64,000 nt of DNA from Kocuria rosea subsp. polaris (GCF_001483755.1 NZ_LQBK01000022.1:71992-135991); one strand, 5' to 3'. Positions 1-10,134 are shown, counted from the first letter of the stretch. Translations and numbers: made by a program. Notes: generated by a model from the sequence alone, not told the origin.

Positions 1-1
1 C

Positions 2-439
2 GTCAAGCTCGACGGCGAGGTCGGCATCATCGGCAACGGCGCGGGCCTGGTCATGTCCACCCTGGACGTCGTCGCCTACGCCGGGGAGAAGCACGGCAAC
101 GTCAAGCCGGCCAACTTCCTGGACATCGGCGGCGGGGCCTCGGCCGAGATCATGGCCGCCGGCCTGGACGTGATCCTCAACGACCCGCAGGTGAAGTCCG
201 TGTTCGTCAACGTCTTCGGCGGCATCACCGCGTGCGACGCCGTGGCCAACGGCATCGTGAAGGCGCTCGAGATCCTCGGCGACGAGGAGGACAAGCCGCT
301 GGTGGTCCGCCTGGACGGCAACAACGTCGAGGAGGGCCGGCGCATCCTCGCCGGCGCCAACCACCCGCTGGTCACCCTCGCCGAGACCATGGACGAGGGT
401 GCGGACAAGGCTGCCGAGCTCGCCCACGCCGCCAACTGA
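2..439 (+). CDS. sucC: succinyl-CoA synthetase beta subunit, C-terminal part
   Basis: Only the last 145 codons are in the window; the reading frame enters at base 2 and ends at TGA 437-439. The residues match the C-terminal ligase domain of ADP-forming succinyl-CoA synthetase beta: a glycine-rich GNGAGL segment, the FLDIGGGA stretch, and [19 protein letters not shown], which in this family forms the face that contacts the alpha subunit and CoA site. The enzyme makes succinate and ATP (or GTP) from succinyl-CoA in the TCA cycle. sucD follows after 40 bp, as in the usual sucCD operon, which supports the call. The start and regulation lie outside the window. Confidence 0.97.
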   Translation, partial: VKLDGEVGIIGNGAGLVMSTLDVVAYAGEKHGNVKPANFLDIGGGASAEIMAAGLDVILNDPQVKSVFVNVFGGITACDAVANGIVKALEILGDEEDKPLVVRLDGNNVEEGRRILAGANHPLVTLAETMDEGADKAAELAHAAN

Positions 440-479
440 TCCGCCGACACGGACGAACACTTCTAAGGAACGAACAGCA

Positions 480-1397
<918 letters not shown>

Positions 1398-1425
1398 CGC
1401 CCCGGGCCCCGGCCCGCTGATCCTG

Positions 1426-1475
1426 CACGCACCAGGCCCCGTCCACGCACCGTCGTGGGCGGGGCCTGGTGCGTG
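1426..1475 (+). terminator. hairpin terminator after sucCD
   Basis: An almost perfect long inverted repeat: CACGCACCAGGCCCCG on the left pairs with CGGGGCCTGGTGCGTG on the right, 28 bp after the sucD stop. There is no U tract, which is common in high-GC actinobacteria. It separates sucCD from the iol operon. Confidence 0.75.
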
Positions 1476-1550
1476 TCCGGGGCCACGCCGGCGCGCCGCG
1501 TGACCGGGCGCCGGCCGGCGCCGGCCACGCCACGACGTGAATAAGACGGT

Positions 1551-1583
1551 ATGTCTTTACAAACTGACCTGATGTCGTATCCT
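1551..1583 (+). promoter_or_regulatory. iol operon promoter with putative GntR/IolR operator
   Basis: TTTACA at 1556-1561 and TATCCT at 1578-1583 (16-bp spacing) form a plausible sigma-A promoter 80 bp before the first iol start. ATGTCTTTACAA at 1551-1562 overlaps the -35 box. Nearly the same 12-mer (ATGTCCATACAA) lies at 17557-17568 upstream of the gntR gene, so I infer it is the GntR operator. A 16-bp palindrome, GGCGCCGGCCGGCGCC, lies just upstream at 1507-1522. Confidence 0.55.
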
Positions 1584-1663
1584 GGTTGTGATCCGGAACA
1601 CTGATCGACCCGGCCTCCGGCACCCGCCCGGAGCACCGGCCCGGCACCAGAAAGCAGGTCACC

Positions 1664-2623
1664 ATGGCGCAGCAGAACGCGACCCCCCGGACCGTCGACA
1701 CGGCGGCCCAGCAGAAGAACCCCGTGCTGATCGGCACCGCCCCGGACTCGTGGGGCGTGTGGTTCCCCGACGACCCCCAGCAGACGCCCTGGGAGCGCTT
1801 CCTCGACGAGGTGGCCGAGGCCGGCTACTCGTGGATCGAGCTGGGCCCCTACGGCTACCTGCCCACCGACCCCGCCCGGCTCGCCGACGAGCTGGCCCAG
1901 CGCGACCTCAAGGTCTCCGCCGGCACGGTCTTCACCGCCTTCCACCGGGGCGCCGCCCAGTGGGACGAGGCCTGGGAGCCCGCCCGCAGGGTCGCCGAGC
2001 TGACCGCCGCCATGGGCGGCGAGCACATCGTGGTGATCCCGGCCATGTGGCGCGACGACGTCACGGGCGAGGCCCTCGAGAACGAGCACCTGAGCACCGA
2101 GCAGTGGAACGCCCTGTGCACGGGCCACGACCGGCTCGGCAAGGTGCTGCGGGAGGAGTACGGCCTGCAGCAGCAGTTCCACTCCCACGCCGACTCCCAC
2201 GTGTGCGGCCAGCCCGACATCGAGACCTTCCTCCAGCGCACCGACCCCGAGCTGGTCACCCTGTGCCTGGACACCGGCCACGCCGAGTACGGGGGAGCGT
2301 CCTCCGTGGACCTGATCCGCAAGTACCCCGAGCGGATCGGCTACCTGCACCTCAAGCAGATCGACCCGGTGGTCCTCGAGCGCGTGCGCCGGGAGAACCT
2401 GACCTGGGCCGCGGCCAACCTGGCCGGTGTCATGGTCGAGCCGCCCGCCGGCCTGCCCGACCTCGCGGAGGTCATCGCGGAGGTGGAGAAGCTGGAGCGG
2501 CCGATCTTCGGCATCGTCGAGCAGGACATGTACCCCGTCCCCTCCTTCGACGTCCCGCTGCCCATCGCGACCCGTACGCGCTCCTACCTGCTGGGCTGCG
2601 GCTCCCGCACCCGCGTCCGCTGA
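1664..2623 (+). CDS. iolE: inosose dehydratase-like TIM-barrel protein (IolE-like)
   Basis: 319 aa. A xylose-isomerase-like TIM barrel beginning at about residue 22 (GTAPDSWGVWFPDD), the usual entry of IolE-type proteins. Likely metal and catalytic residues sit in FHSHADSHV (about 171-179), CLDTGHAEY (about 201-209), YLHLKQID and VEQDMY (about 284-290). Expected reaction: 2-keto-myo-inositol to 3D-trihydroxycyclohexane-1,2-dione plus water, the second step of inositol catabolism. It is the first gene of the iol operon; the next gene follows after 34 bp. The start follows a purine stretch (AGAAAGCAGG) at 1648-1657. Two other TIM-barrel paralogues lie nearby (2658 and 12577), so the exact assignment of dehydratase activity is by family resemblance and position. 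Confidence 0.85.
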   Translation: MAQQNATPRTVDTAAQQKNPVLIGTAPDSWGVWFPDDPQQTPWERFLDEVAEAGYSWIELGPYGYLPTDPARLADELAQRDLKVSAGTVFTAFHRGAAQWDEAWEPARRVAELTAAMGGEHIVVIPAMWRDDVTGEALENEHLSTEQWNALCTGHDRLGKVLREEYGLQQQFHSHADSHVCGQPDIETFLQRTDPELVTLCLDTGHAEYGGASSVDLIRKYPERIGYLHLKQIDPVVLERVRRENLTWAAANLAGVMVEPPAGLPDLAEVIAEVEKLERPIFGIVEQDMYPVPSFDVPLPIATRTRSYLLGCGSRTRVR

Positions 2624-2657
2624 CCCGTCCGCGCACCACAGACCTGGAGAACCGTCC

Positions 2658-3569
2658 ATGAAGATCGCCCTCGATCCCACACCGTTCCACTCGACCCACT
2701 CCCTGCTCGAGTTCCCGCGGCTCGCCGCGGACCTGGGCTACGAGTACCTGCAGCTGACGCCGCACGCGGACTTCCTGCCCTTCTTCAACCACCCCAAGGC
2801 CGACGACCGGCTCGTCGCGGACCTGCGGACGGCCTGCCGCGACGCCGGGGTGCAGATCGCCTCCGTGCTCCCGGTGCTGCGCTGGTCCGCGCCGGACCCG
2901 GACGCCCGGGAGGCGGCCGTGCGCTACTGGAAGCGGGCCGTCAGGATGACCGTGGACCTCGGGGTGCAGCAGATGAACACCGAGTTCCAGGGCCGGCCCG
3001 AGCGGGCCGAGGAGTCCGAGCGGGCCTTCTACCGGTCCATGGAGGAGCTGCTGCCCCTCGTCGAGGCCGAGGGCGTGCACATCGCGATCGACCCGCACCC
3101 CGACGACTTCGTGGAGCAGGGCCTGGCCGCCTGGCGCGTGATCCGGGGCGTGAACTCCCCGAGCCTCGGCTTCGCCTACGTGGCCCCGCACACCTTCCAC
3201 ATGGAGGACGCCCCGCTGGAGATCATGGCCGCCGTGGGGGACCGGCTGCGCGTGGTCCACGTAGCCGACTCCATGGACCACCACCGCTCGCACGGGCTGC
3301 GCTACATCACCAACCCGCCGGGCAGCAGCGCCCGGGTGCACCAGCACCTGAAGATCGGCGACGGGGACGTCGACTGGGACGAGTTCTTCGGCGGGCTCGC
3401 GGCCAACGGCTTCCTCGACCGCGAGGACTCCGTGATGGTCTCCTCGGTCTTCGCCGAGAACGAGAACGCGATGGAGGTCTCCCGCTACCAGCTGGAGCAG
3501 ATGACCGAGCGGGCCGCCGCGGCCCGCTCCCAGCAGCAGAACGCGCAGAAGGCGGAGGCCCACGCATGA
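2658..3569 (+). CDS. iolH: IolH-type sugar phosphate isomerase/epimerase
   Basis: 303 aa from ATG 2658 (GGAG at 2646-2649). The longer open frame upstream overlaps the previous gene and is not used. The N terminus MKIALDPTPFHSTHSLLEFPRLAADLGY and the segment HADFLPFFNHPKADDRLV match the IolH family of actinobacterial inositol clusters, a TIM barrel of the AP-endonuclease-2 type. Conserved acids and histidines are seen in AIDPHPDDF (about 140-148) and VVHVADSMDHHRS. The biochemical role of IolH is unsettled; it is proposed to act as an isomerase or accessory enzyme. The stop overlaps the iolC start by 4 bp (ATGA), so the two are translationally coupled. Confidence 0.85.
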   Translation: MKIALDPTPFHSTHSLLEFPRLAADLGYEYLQLTPHADFLPFFNHPKADDRLVADLRTACRDAGVQIASVLPVLRWSAPDPDAREAAVRYWKRAVRMTVDLGVQQMNTEFQGRPERAEESERAFYRSMEELLPLVEAEGVHIAIDPHPDDFVEQGLAAWRVIRGVNSPSLGFAYVAPHTFHMEDAPLEIMAAVGDRLRVVHVADSMDHHRSHGLRYITNPPGSSARVHQHLKIGDGDVDWDEFFGGLAANGFLDREDSVMVSSVFAENENAMEVSRYQLEQMTERAAAARSQQQNAQKAEAHA

Positions 3570-4552
3570 GCTACGACGTCGTGACCCTGGGGCGCATCAG
3601 CGTCGACATCTACCCCGACGACATCGGCGTCGGCCTGGAGGACGTGACCACGTTCCGCAAGTACCTGGGCGGTTCGCCGTCGAACGTCGCGGTCGCCGCG
3701 GCCCGCCACGGCGAGTCCGCCGCGGTGATCACCCGCACCGGCGACGACCCGTTCGGCGCCTACCTGCACCGGGAGCTCACCCGCTACGGCGTGGACGACC
3801 GGTTCGTGAGCCCCGTGCCGGGGCTGCAGACCCCCGCCACGTTCTGCGCGATCCGCCCGCCGGAGGACTTCCCGCTGTACTTCTACGGCCGGTTCCCCAC
3901 GGCCCCGGACCTGCAGATCCGGCCCGAGGAGATCGACGCCGAGGTCGTGCGCGACACGCGCATCCTGTGGTCCACCGTGACCGGCCTGTGCCAGGAGCCC
4001 TCCCGCTCCGCCCACTTCGCCGCCCACGAGGCCCGGCCCCGCGAGCAGCTGCGGAACGACCAGCACACGATCCTGGACCTCGACTACCGGCCCATGTTCT
4101 GGGAGTCCGAGGAGGACGCCCGCGCGCAGGTGCACGAGCTGCTCCAGCACGTCACCATCGCCATCGGCAACGACAAGGAGTGCGCGGTGGCCGTGGGGGT
4201 GGGCACCCCGGACGAGCAGGCCGACCGGCTGCTGGAGGCCGGCGTGCGGATCGCCGTGGTCAAGCTCGGCCCCGAAGGGGTCATGGCCAAGACCCGCGAC
4301 GAACGCGTGGTCTCGGCTCCCGTCCCCGTGGAGACCGTCAACGGCCTCGGCGCCGGGGACTCCTTCGGCGGGGCCTTCTGCCACGGCATCAACCAGGGCT
4401 GGAGCCTCGAGCAGGTCCTGGACTACGCCAACGCCTCCGGCGCGATCGTGGCGTCGAGGATCTCCTGCTCCGATGCCATGCCCACCCCCGACGAGGTCTT
4501 CCGGCTGCTGCTCGAGCGCGGCCGCGCCGTTCCCGAAGGAGCCACCCGATGA
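3566..4552 (+). CDS. iolC: 5-dehydro-2-deoxygluconokinase (PfkB family)
   Basis: 328 aa. A PfkB/ribokinase-family sugar kinase with both signatures: YLGGSPSNVAVAAARHG at residues 32-48 and NGLGAGDSFGGAF near 258-270, where Asp264 is the expected catalytic base. IolC phosphorylates 2-deoxy-5-keto-gluconate at O6 using ATP, preparing it for aldol cleavage. The ATGA overlap with iolH upstream and the ATGA overlap with the aldolase downstream tie it into the operon. The assignment rests on the family signatures plus its iol neighbours. Confidence 0.93.
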   Translation: MSYDVVTLGRISVDIYPDDIGVGLEDVTTFRKYLGGSPSNVAVAAARHGESAAVITRTGDDPFGAYLHRELTRYGVDDRFVSPVPGLQTPATFCAIRPPEDFPLYFYGRFPTAPDLQIRPEEIDAEVVRDTRILWSTVTGLCQEPSRSAHFAAHEARPREQLRNDQHTILDLDYRPMFWESEEDARAQVHELLQHVTIAIGNDKECAVAVGVGTPDEQADRLLEAGVRIAVVKLGPEGVMAKTRDERVVSAPVPVETVNGLGAGDSFGGAFCHGINQGWSLEQVLDYANASGAIVASRISCSDAMPTPDEVFRLLLERGRAVPEGATR

Positions 4553-5487
4553 CCACCACGTCCACCCTCGAGCTCGACACGGCCGATCCGCGCCGCTACG
4601 AGCACCTGAGCCGGACCCGGCTCGAGGACCCGCGCGCCGTCCAGCGCGCCGCCGACACCCGCCGGCGCCACCCGGGCCTCGTCCACGGCAAGCAGAACTT
4701 CGTGGTCGCCGCGGACCACGCGGCCCGCGGCGCCCTGAAGGTCCGCGACGAGCACGACGCCATGGCCGACCGCCGCAGCCTGCTCGACCGGCTGCAGATC
4801 GCCCTGGCGAACCCCCGGGTCGACGGCGTGCTGGCGTCCCCGGACGTGCTCGACGACCTGCTGCTGCTGGGCGCCCTCGACGGCAAGCTCGTCTTCGGCT
4901 CCATGAACCGCGGGGGGCTGCCGGGCCTGGTCAACGAGATCGACGACCGCTTCACTGGCCACACCGCGGCGGCGCTGGACCGGGTCGGTGCCGATGGCGG
5001 CAAGATGCTGACCCGCATCTGCTTCGAGTCCCCGGACACCACCTCCGTGCTGGAGAGCACGGCGCGCGCGGTGGACTCCCTGGCGGCGCTCGGGCTGATC
5101 GCGATGGTCGAGCCCTTCATCTCCCGGATCACCGACCGGGGCATCGTCAACGACCTCTCCGCCGACGCGGTGATCCAGTCCGTGGCCATCGCCCAGGGCC
5201 TGGGCGGGAGCTCCGCGCACACGTGGATGAAGCTGCCCGTCGTCGAGGACATGGAGCGCGTCATGGCGGCCACCACCCTGCCCACGGTCCTGCTCGGCGG
5301 CGACCCCAGCGGCCGGCCCGACGAGGTCTTCGCGACCTGGGAGGCCGCCCTGGCCCTGCCCGGTGTGCAGGGCCTGACCGTGGGCCGCACCCTGCTGTAC
5401 CCCGAGGACGGCGACGTCGCCGGCGCCGTGGCCACCGCCGCGTCCCTGCTCAAGGGGCACCCCGTCGAGGAAGGAGCCGCCCGATGA
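4549..5487 (+). CDS. Cgl0159-family (beta/alpha)8 aldolase, likely IolJ function
   Basis: 312 aa, ATG 4549 overlapping the iolC stop by 4 bp. The sequence belongs to the DeoC/LacD-like (beta/alpha)8 family known from Corynebacterium as Cgl0159: KQNFVVAADHAARGALKV near residue 47, MNRGGLPG, and HTWMKLPVVEDME near 223-235, whose lysine is a candidate Schiff-base residue. No classical class II IolJ is present in the window. This gene sits exactly where cleavage of 2-deoxy-5-keto-gluconate 6-phosphate to DHAP plus malonate semialdehyde is needed, so I infer IolJ function. It is coupled to iolD downstream (4-bp overlap, AAGGAG about 6 bp before the iolD start). Confidence 0.8.
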   Translation: MTTTSTLELDTADPRRYEHLSRTRLEDPRAVQRAADTRRRHPGLVHGKQNFVVAADHAARGALKVRDEHDAMADRRSLLDRLQIALANPRVDGVLASPDVLDDLLLLGALDGKLVFGSMNRGGLPGLVNEIDDRFTGHTAAALDRVGADGGKMLTRICFESPDTTSVLESTARAVDSLAALGLIAMVEPFISRITDRGIVNDLSADAVIQSVAIAQGLGGSSAHTWMKLPVVEDMERVMAATTLPTVLLGGDPSGRPDEVFATWEAALALPGVQGLTVGRTLLYPEDGDVAGAVATAASLLKGHPVEEGAAR

Positions 5488-7454
5488 GCACCCGCACCCT
5501 CTCCGTGTCCCAGGCGCTCGTGGAGTTCCTGGCCAACCAGTGGACCGTCGACCGGATCGGCGGCGAGGAGTACCGGCAGCGCACGATCCCCGGGATGTTC
5601 GGCATCTTCGGCCACGGCAACGTGGCCGGGGTGGGACAGGCCCTGAAGCAGTACCAGGCCGAGGACCCCACGGTCATGCCCTACTACCAGGGCCGCAACG
5701 AGCAGGCCCAGGTGCACCAGGCCGTCGGCTACGCCCGGCACACCCGGCGCCGGGCGACCTTCGCGGTGTCCACCTCGATCGGGCCCGGAGCCACGAACAT
5801 GGTCACCGGCGCCGCCCTGGCCACCACGAACCGGCTGCCCGCGCTGCTGTTCCCCTCGGACCAGTTCGCCTCCCGGCGGCCGGACCCGGTGCTCCAGCAG
5901 CTCGAGCGCCCCGACGCCAACGACATCACCGTCAACGACGTCTTCCGGCCGGTCAGCCGCTACTTCGACCGCGTGTGGCGGCCCGAGCAGCTGTTCTCCG
6001 CGCTGCTCAACGGGATGCGGGTGCTCACGGACCCCGCCGAGACCGGCGCCGTGACCATCGCGCTGCCGCAGGACGTGCAGGCCGAGGCCCTCGAGGTGCC
6101 GGAGGAGTTCCTCGCGCCCCGCGAGTGGCGGATCCGCCGGCCCGCCCCGGAGGAGGAGGACGTCCGGGCGGCCGTCGCGGCGATCCGCGCGGCCGAGCGG
6201 CCGGTGGTCATCGCCGGCGGCGGGGTCCACTACGCCTTCGCGACCGAGGCGCTGCGCGAGTTCGCCGAGGCCACGGGCATCCCCGTCGCCTACACCCAGG
6301 CCGGCGTGGGCGTCCTGGACTGGGACCACCCGCAGTGCCTCGGCGCCGTCGGCTCCACCGGCTCCACGGCCTCCAACGCCGTGGTGGCCGAGGCCGACCT
6401 CGTGATCGGCATCGGCACCCGGTACGAGGACTTCACCACGGCCTCCCGCACCGCGTTCCAGCACCCGGACGTGCGCTTCGTCAACGTCAACGTGGCCGCG
6501 TTCGACGCGTACAAGCAGGGCACGGCCGTGCCGGTCGTCGCCGACGCCCGCAAGACCCTCGTGGAGCTGACGAAGGCGCTCGGCGGGTACCGGGTGGGCG
6601 CGGACCTCGCGGCGACCGTCGAGGCCGAGAAGCAGCGCTGGGACGCCACCGTGGACGCCGCCTTCGGCGAGCGGCACCTGCCGCTGCCCAGCCAGAACGA
6701 GATCATCGGGGCCGTCAACGAGGCCATGGACGAGCGCGACGTCGTCGTGTGCGCCGCGGGCTCGCTGCCCGGCGACCTGCACAAGATGTGGCGGGTCAAG
6801 GACCCGTACGGCTACCACGTCGAGTACGCGTTCTCGTGCATGGGCTACGAGATCGCCGGCGGGCTCGGGGTCAAGCGGGCCGCAGTGGCCGAGGCGGACC
6901 GGGCCGGAGCGCCCCGGGACGCGCGGGACGTCGTCGTCATGGTCGGGGACGGCTCCTACCTGATGATGCACACCGAGCTCGTCACGGCCGTGGCCGAGGG
7001 GCTCAAGCTCGTGGTGGTGCTGATCCAGAACCACGGCTACGCCTCGATCGGCGCCCTCTCGGAGCAGCTGGGCTCCCAGCGCTTCGGCACCAAGTACCGC
7101 TACCTCGACGGGGAGCGGCACAGCTTCGACGACGGCTCGACCCTGCCCATCGACCTCGCCACCAACGCCGAGTCCCTCGGGGTGCGGGTGCTGCGGGTCG
7201 AGCCCGGCGAGGGCGTGATCGACCGGCTGCAGGCGGCCGTCGCGGAGGCCAAGGCCGTGCCGGAGGGCTCCGGCCCCGTGCTCGTGCACGTGGAGTCGGA
7301 CCCCCTGATCGACGCGCCCAGCTCCGAGTCCTGGTGGGACGTGCCCGTGACGGGCACCGCCACCCTCGCATCCACCCACGAGGCCCACGAGGTCTACCAG
7401 CAGCACAAGTCCCGGCAGCGTCCGCTGCTCGGGGAGTCCAGGAGGAACGCATGA
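5484..7454 (+). CDS. iolD: 3D-(3,5/4)-trihydroxycyclohexane-1,2-dione acylhydrolase
   Basis: 656 aa, a thiamine-diphosphate enzyme of the acetolactate-synthase superfamily. The N-terminal Pyr domain has the glutamate-containing YYQGRNEQAQVHQAVGYAR (about 67-85). The PP domain has the ThDP/Mg motif beginning GDGSYLMMH at about residue 488 and ending in VLIQNHGYASIG. It cleaves the cyclic dione ring to 5-deoxy-glucuronate, the ring-opening step of inositol breakdown. The start is coupled to the aldolase stop (ATGA) with AAGGAG upstream, and its own stop overlaps iolA by 4 bp. Length and motifs are typical of IolD. Confidence 0.95.
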   Translation: MSTRTLSVSQALVEFLANQWTVDRIGGEEYRQRTIPGMFGIFGHGNVAGVGQALKQYQAEDPTVMPYYQGRNEQAQVHQAVGYARHTRRRATFAVSTSIGPGATNMVTGAALATTNRLPALLFPSDQFASRRPDPVLQQLERPDANDITVNDVFRPVSRYFDRVWRPEQLFSALLNGMRVLTDPAETGAVTIALPQDVQAEALEVPEEFLAPREWRIRRPAPEEEDVRAAVAAIRAAERPVVIAGGGVHYAFATEALREFAEATGIPVAYTQAGVGVLDWDHPQCLGAVGSTGSTASNAVVAEADLVIGIGTRYEDFTTASRTAFQHPDVRFVNVNVAAFDAYKQGTAVPVVADARKTLVELTKALGGYRVGADLAATVEAEKQRWDATVDAAFGERHLPLPSQNEIIGAVNEAMDERDVVVCAAGSLPGDLHKMWRVKDPYGYHVEYAFSCMGYEIAGGLGVKRAAVAEADRAGAPRDARDVVVMVGDGSYLMMHTELVTAVAEGLKLVVVLIQNHGYASIGALSEQLGSQRFGTKYRYLDGERHSFDDGSTLPIDLATNAESLGVRVLRVEPGEGVIDRLQAAVAEAKAVPEGSGPVLVHVESDPLIDAPSSESWWDVPVTGTATLASTHEAHEVYQQHKSRQRPLLGESRRNA

Positions 7455-8977
7455 GCCAGCAGACCCAGCAGCAGACCCAGCACGTCGAGCACTTCATCGA
7501 CGGCAAGCGCACCCCCGGCACCGGGGACCGCACGCAGGAGATCTACAACCCCGCCACCGGGCAGGTGTCCGGCATCCTGCACCTGGCCACCGACGAGGAC
7601 CTGCAGACCACGGTGGCCGCGGCACGCAGGGCCGCCGACTCGTGGGGCGACGTCTCCCTGGCCAAGCGCACCGCCGTGCTCTTCAAGTTCCGCGAGCTCG
7701 TGGCCGCCCACACCGACGACCTCGCCGCCCTGATCACCGCGGAGCACGGCAAGGTGCTCTCCGACGCCAAGGGCGAGGTGGGCCGCGGCCTCGAGGTCGT
7801 GGAGTTCGCCTGCGGCATCGCCGAACAGCTCAAGGGGGAGTTCTCCGACCAGTTCTCCACCGGCATCGACGTCTACTCCTTCCGCCAGCCCCTCGGCGTG
7901 GTCGCGGGCATCACCCCGTTCAACTTCCCCGTCATGGTGCCGCTGTGGATGGCCCCGGTGGCGATCGCCACCGGCAACGCGTTCATCCTCAAGCCCTCCG
8001 AGCGGGACCCCTCCCCGTCCCTGCTGATCGCCGAGCTGTGGCAGCGGGCCGGCCTGCCCGACGGCGTCTTCCAGGTCCTGCACGGCGACAAGCAGGCCGT
8101 GGACGGGCTGCTGACCCACCCGGACGTCGACGGCATCTCGTTCGTGGGCTCCACCCCGATCGCCCAGTACGTGCACGAGACCGCCACGAAGCACGGCAAG
8201 CGGGTCCAGGCCCTCGGCGGGGCCAAGAACCACGCCATCGTGCTGCCGGACGCGGACATGGACTCCGCGGCCGACAACCTCACCGCGGCCGCCTTCGGCT
8301 CCGCCGGGGAGCGCTGCATGGCCGTGTCCGTGGCCGTGGCCGTGGGCGAGGCCGCGGACCTCCTCGTGGACAAGCTGGCGGAGCGCGCGAAGGACATCAC
8401 CGTGGGCAACGGCATGGACGCCTCCTCCGACATGGGCCCGGTCATCACCCCCGCCTCCCGGGACCGCGTGCGCCGGATCGTCACCGCCGCCGAGGAGGCC
8501 GGTGCGGCCGTCGTCGTGGACGGGCGCGACCTGATCGTGGCCGACCACGAGAACGGCTTCTTCGTGGGCCCGACCGTCCTCGACAAGGTCCGGCAGGACA
8601 TGGAGGCCTACGAGGAGGAGATCTTCGGGCCCGTGCTCGTCGTGCTGCGCGTGGACAGCCTCGACGAGGGCATCGAGGTCATCAACGCCAACCCGTACGG
8701 CAACGGCACCGCGATCTTCACGTCCTCCGGCGCCTATGCCCGGCAGTTCAAGCGGCGCGTGACCGTGGGCATGATCGGCGTCAACGTCCCGATCCCCGTG
8801 CCCGTGGCCTGGCACTCCTTCGGCGGCTGGAAGGCCTCCCTGTTCGGCGACCACCACATCTACGGGCCCGACGGCGTGCGCTTCTACACCCGCGGCAAGG
8901 CCGTCACCGAGCGGTGGCCCGAGCCGCACCACGCGTCCGGGGCGTCCTTCGCGTTCCCGTCCTCGGGCGACCACTGA
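7451..8977 (+). CDS. iolA: (methyl)malonate-semialdehyde dehydrogenase (CoA-acylating)
   Basis: 508 aa aldehyde dehydrogenase of the MmsA/IolA group, with the strong ribosome site GGAGG (7441-7445) ahead of ATG 7451. Visible motifs are TPFNFPVMVPLWM (oxyanion asparagine), LGGAKNHAIV, and the catalytic cysteine in GSAGERCMAVS near residue 289. The MVPLWM and GAKNHA motifs distinguish MMSDH enzymes from other ALDHs. It converts malonate semialdehyde and CoA to acetyl-CoA, CO2 and NADH, the last inositol step. A 16-bp hairpin follows the stop. It may also serve valine catabolism. Confidence 0.94.
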   Translation: MSQQTQQQTQHVEHFIDGKRTPGTGDRTQEIYNPATGQVSGILHLATDEDLQTTVAAARRAADSWGDVSLAKRTAVLFKFRELVAAHTDDLAALITAEHGKVLSDAKGEVGRGLEVVEFACGIAEQLKGEFSDQFSTGIDVYSFRQPLGVVAGITPFNFPVMVPLWMAPVAIATGNAFILKPSERDPSPSLLIAELWQRAGLPDGVFQVLHGDKQAVDGLLTHPDVDGISFVGSTPIAQYVHETATKHGKRVQALGGAKNHAIVLPDADMDSAADNLTAAAFGSAGERCMAVSVAVAVGEAADLLVDKLAERAKDITVGNGMDASSDMGPVITPASRDRVRRIVTAAEEAGAAVVVDGRDLIVADHENGFFVGPTVLDKVRQDMEAYEEEIFGPVLVVLRVDSLDEGIEVINANPYGNGTAIFTSSGAYARQFKRRVTVGMIGVNVPIPVPVAWHSFGGWKASLFGDHHIYGPDGVRFYTRGKAVTERWPEPHHASGASFAFPSSGDH

Positions 8978-8992
8978 GCCGACCGCACCCGA

Positions 8993-9030
8993 GCCCGTCC
9001 CCGCCGGTCCCGCGACCGGCGGGGACGGGC
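8993..9030 (+). terminator. intra-operon hairpin between iolA and iolG
   Basis: A 16-bp perfect stem, GCCCGTCCCCGCCGGT against ACCGGCGGGGACGGGC, with a 6-nt loop, starting 15 bp after the iolA stop. There is no U tract. It could partly terminate or stabilise the iolE-iolA transcript and so lower iolG expression relative to the upstream genes. iolG has no clear promoter of its own in the remaining 46 bp. Confidence 0.6.
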
Positions 9031-9076
9031 CCCCAGACCACCCCGCCCTGCGAGGGGCACAGAGAGGACACAGACC

Positions 9077-10090
9077 ATGAACACTCCGTTGCGCGTAGCC
9101 GTCGTCGGAGCGGGCCGCATGGGCGCCGACCACATCGACCGGATCCACCACCGCACCACGGGCGCCGAGGTGGCGGCCGTCGTCGACATCGACCGGCCCC
9201 GGGCGGAGGCCGCCGTCGCCCACATCGACGGCGCCCTCGCCTGCACGAGCTTCCAGGAGGTCCTGGACCGTGGTGACATCGACGCCGCCCTGATCGCCAC
9301 CCCGGGGTTCCTGCACGAGGACGTCCTGCTCGCCGTGATCGAGCACGGCCTGCCCACCCTGTGCGAGAAGCCGCTGACCCCGGACGCCGCCTCGGCGTGG
9401 CGCGTGGTGCAGGCCGAGGCCGCCGCGGGCCGGAAGCTCATCCAGGTGGGCTTCATGCGCCGCTTCGACGCCGGCTACCGGTCCCTGCGCCGGCTCATCG
9501 AGGAGCAGACCTACGGTGAGCTGCTGACCCTGCACCACCAGCACCGCAACCCGACCACCCCCGCGGGCTTCACCAACGAGATGATCATCAACGACTCCGT
9601 GGTGCACGAGTTCGACGCGGTGCGCTACTTCACCGGGGAGGAGATCACCTCCGTCCAGGTCCGGATCGGACGCTCCACCCGCAACGCCCCCAACGGTCAG
9701 CGCGACCCGCAGCTCGTGCTGATGGAGACGGAGTCCGGGGTGCTCGCCCAGGTGGAGGCGTACGTCAACGCCCAGTTCGGCTACCAGGTGGCCACCCAGG
9801 CCTCCTTCGAGACCGGTGTCGTGGGCATCGGCGGGGACACCGAGCCCTACGTCCGCACGGCCGGCACGTGGGGCGGCAGCATCACCCCCGGCTTCGAGGA
9901 GCGCTTCCGGGACGCCTACGACATCGAGCTCCAGGACTGGGCCGACGCGGCCGCGCGCGGCGAGCTGGGCGGGCCCTCCGCCTGGGACGGCTACGCCACC
10001 GCGGCGTGCTGCGAGGCCGGTGTCCGGGCCCAGGCCAGCGGCGAGATCGTCCCCGTGCAGCTCGAGGAGAAGCCGGAGCTCTACCGGTGA
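9077..10090 (+). CDS. iolG: inositol 2-dehydrogenase
   Basis: 337 aa Gfo/Idh/MocA-family NAD-dependent dehydrogenase. Rossmann motif GAGRMGADH is near residue 11, the conserved Lys is in CEKPL (residue 98), and the catalytic Asp/His region NDSVVHEFD is near 172-180. GFMRRFDAGY is typical of IolG. It oxidises myo-inositol to 2-keto-myo-inositol, the first step of the pathway. It is the last gene of the forward operon. Two other dehydrogenases of the same superfamily (11402 and 17655) lie in the island; this one is preferred for IolG because it is in the operon and has the closest motif match. Confidence 0.88.
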   Translation: MNTPLRVAVVGAGRMGADHIDRIHHRTTGAEVAAVVDIDRPRAEAAVAHIDGALACTSFQEVLDRGDIDAALIATPGFLHEDVLLAVIEHGLPTLCEKPLTPDAASAWRVVQAEAAAGRKLIQVGFMRRFDAGYRSLRRLIEEQTYGELLTLHHQHRNPTTPAGFTNEMIINDSVVHEFDAVRYFTGEEITSVQVRIGRSTRNAPNGQRDPQLVLMETESGVLAQVEAYVNAQFGYQVATQASFETGVVGIGGDTEPYVRTAGTWGGSITPGFEERFRDAYDIELQDWADAAARGELGGPSAWDGYATAACCEAGVRAQASGEIVPVQLEEKPELYR

Positions 10091-10134
10091 GCCCGCTCCA
10101 GCGGTGATCTCCCACCGCTGGGCCCCCGCCCCGG

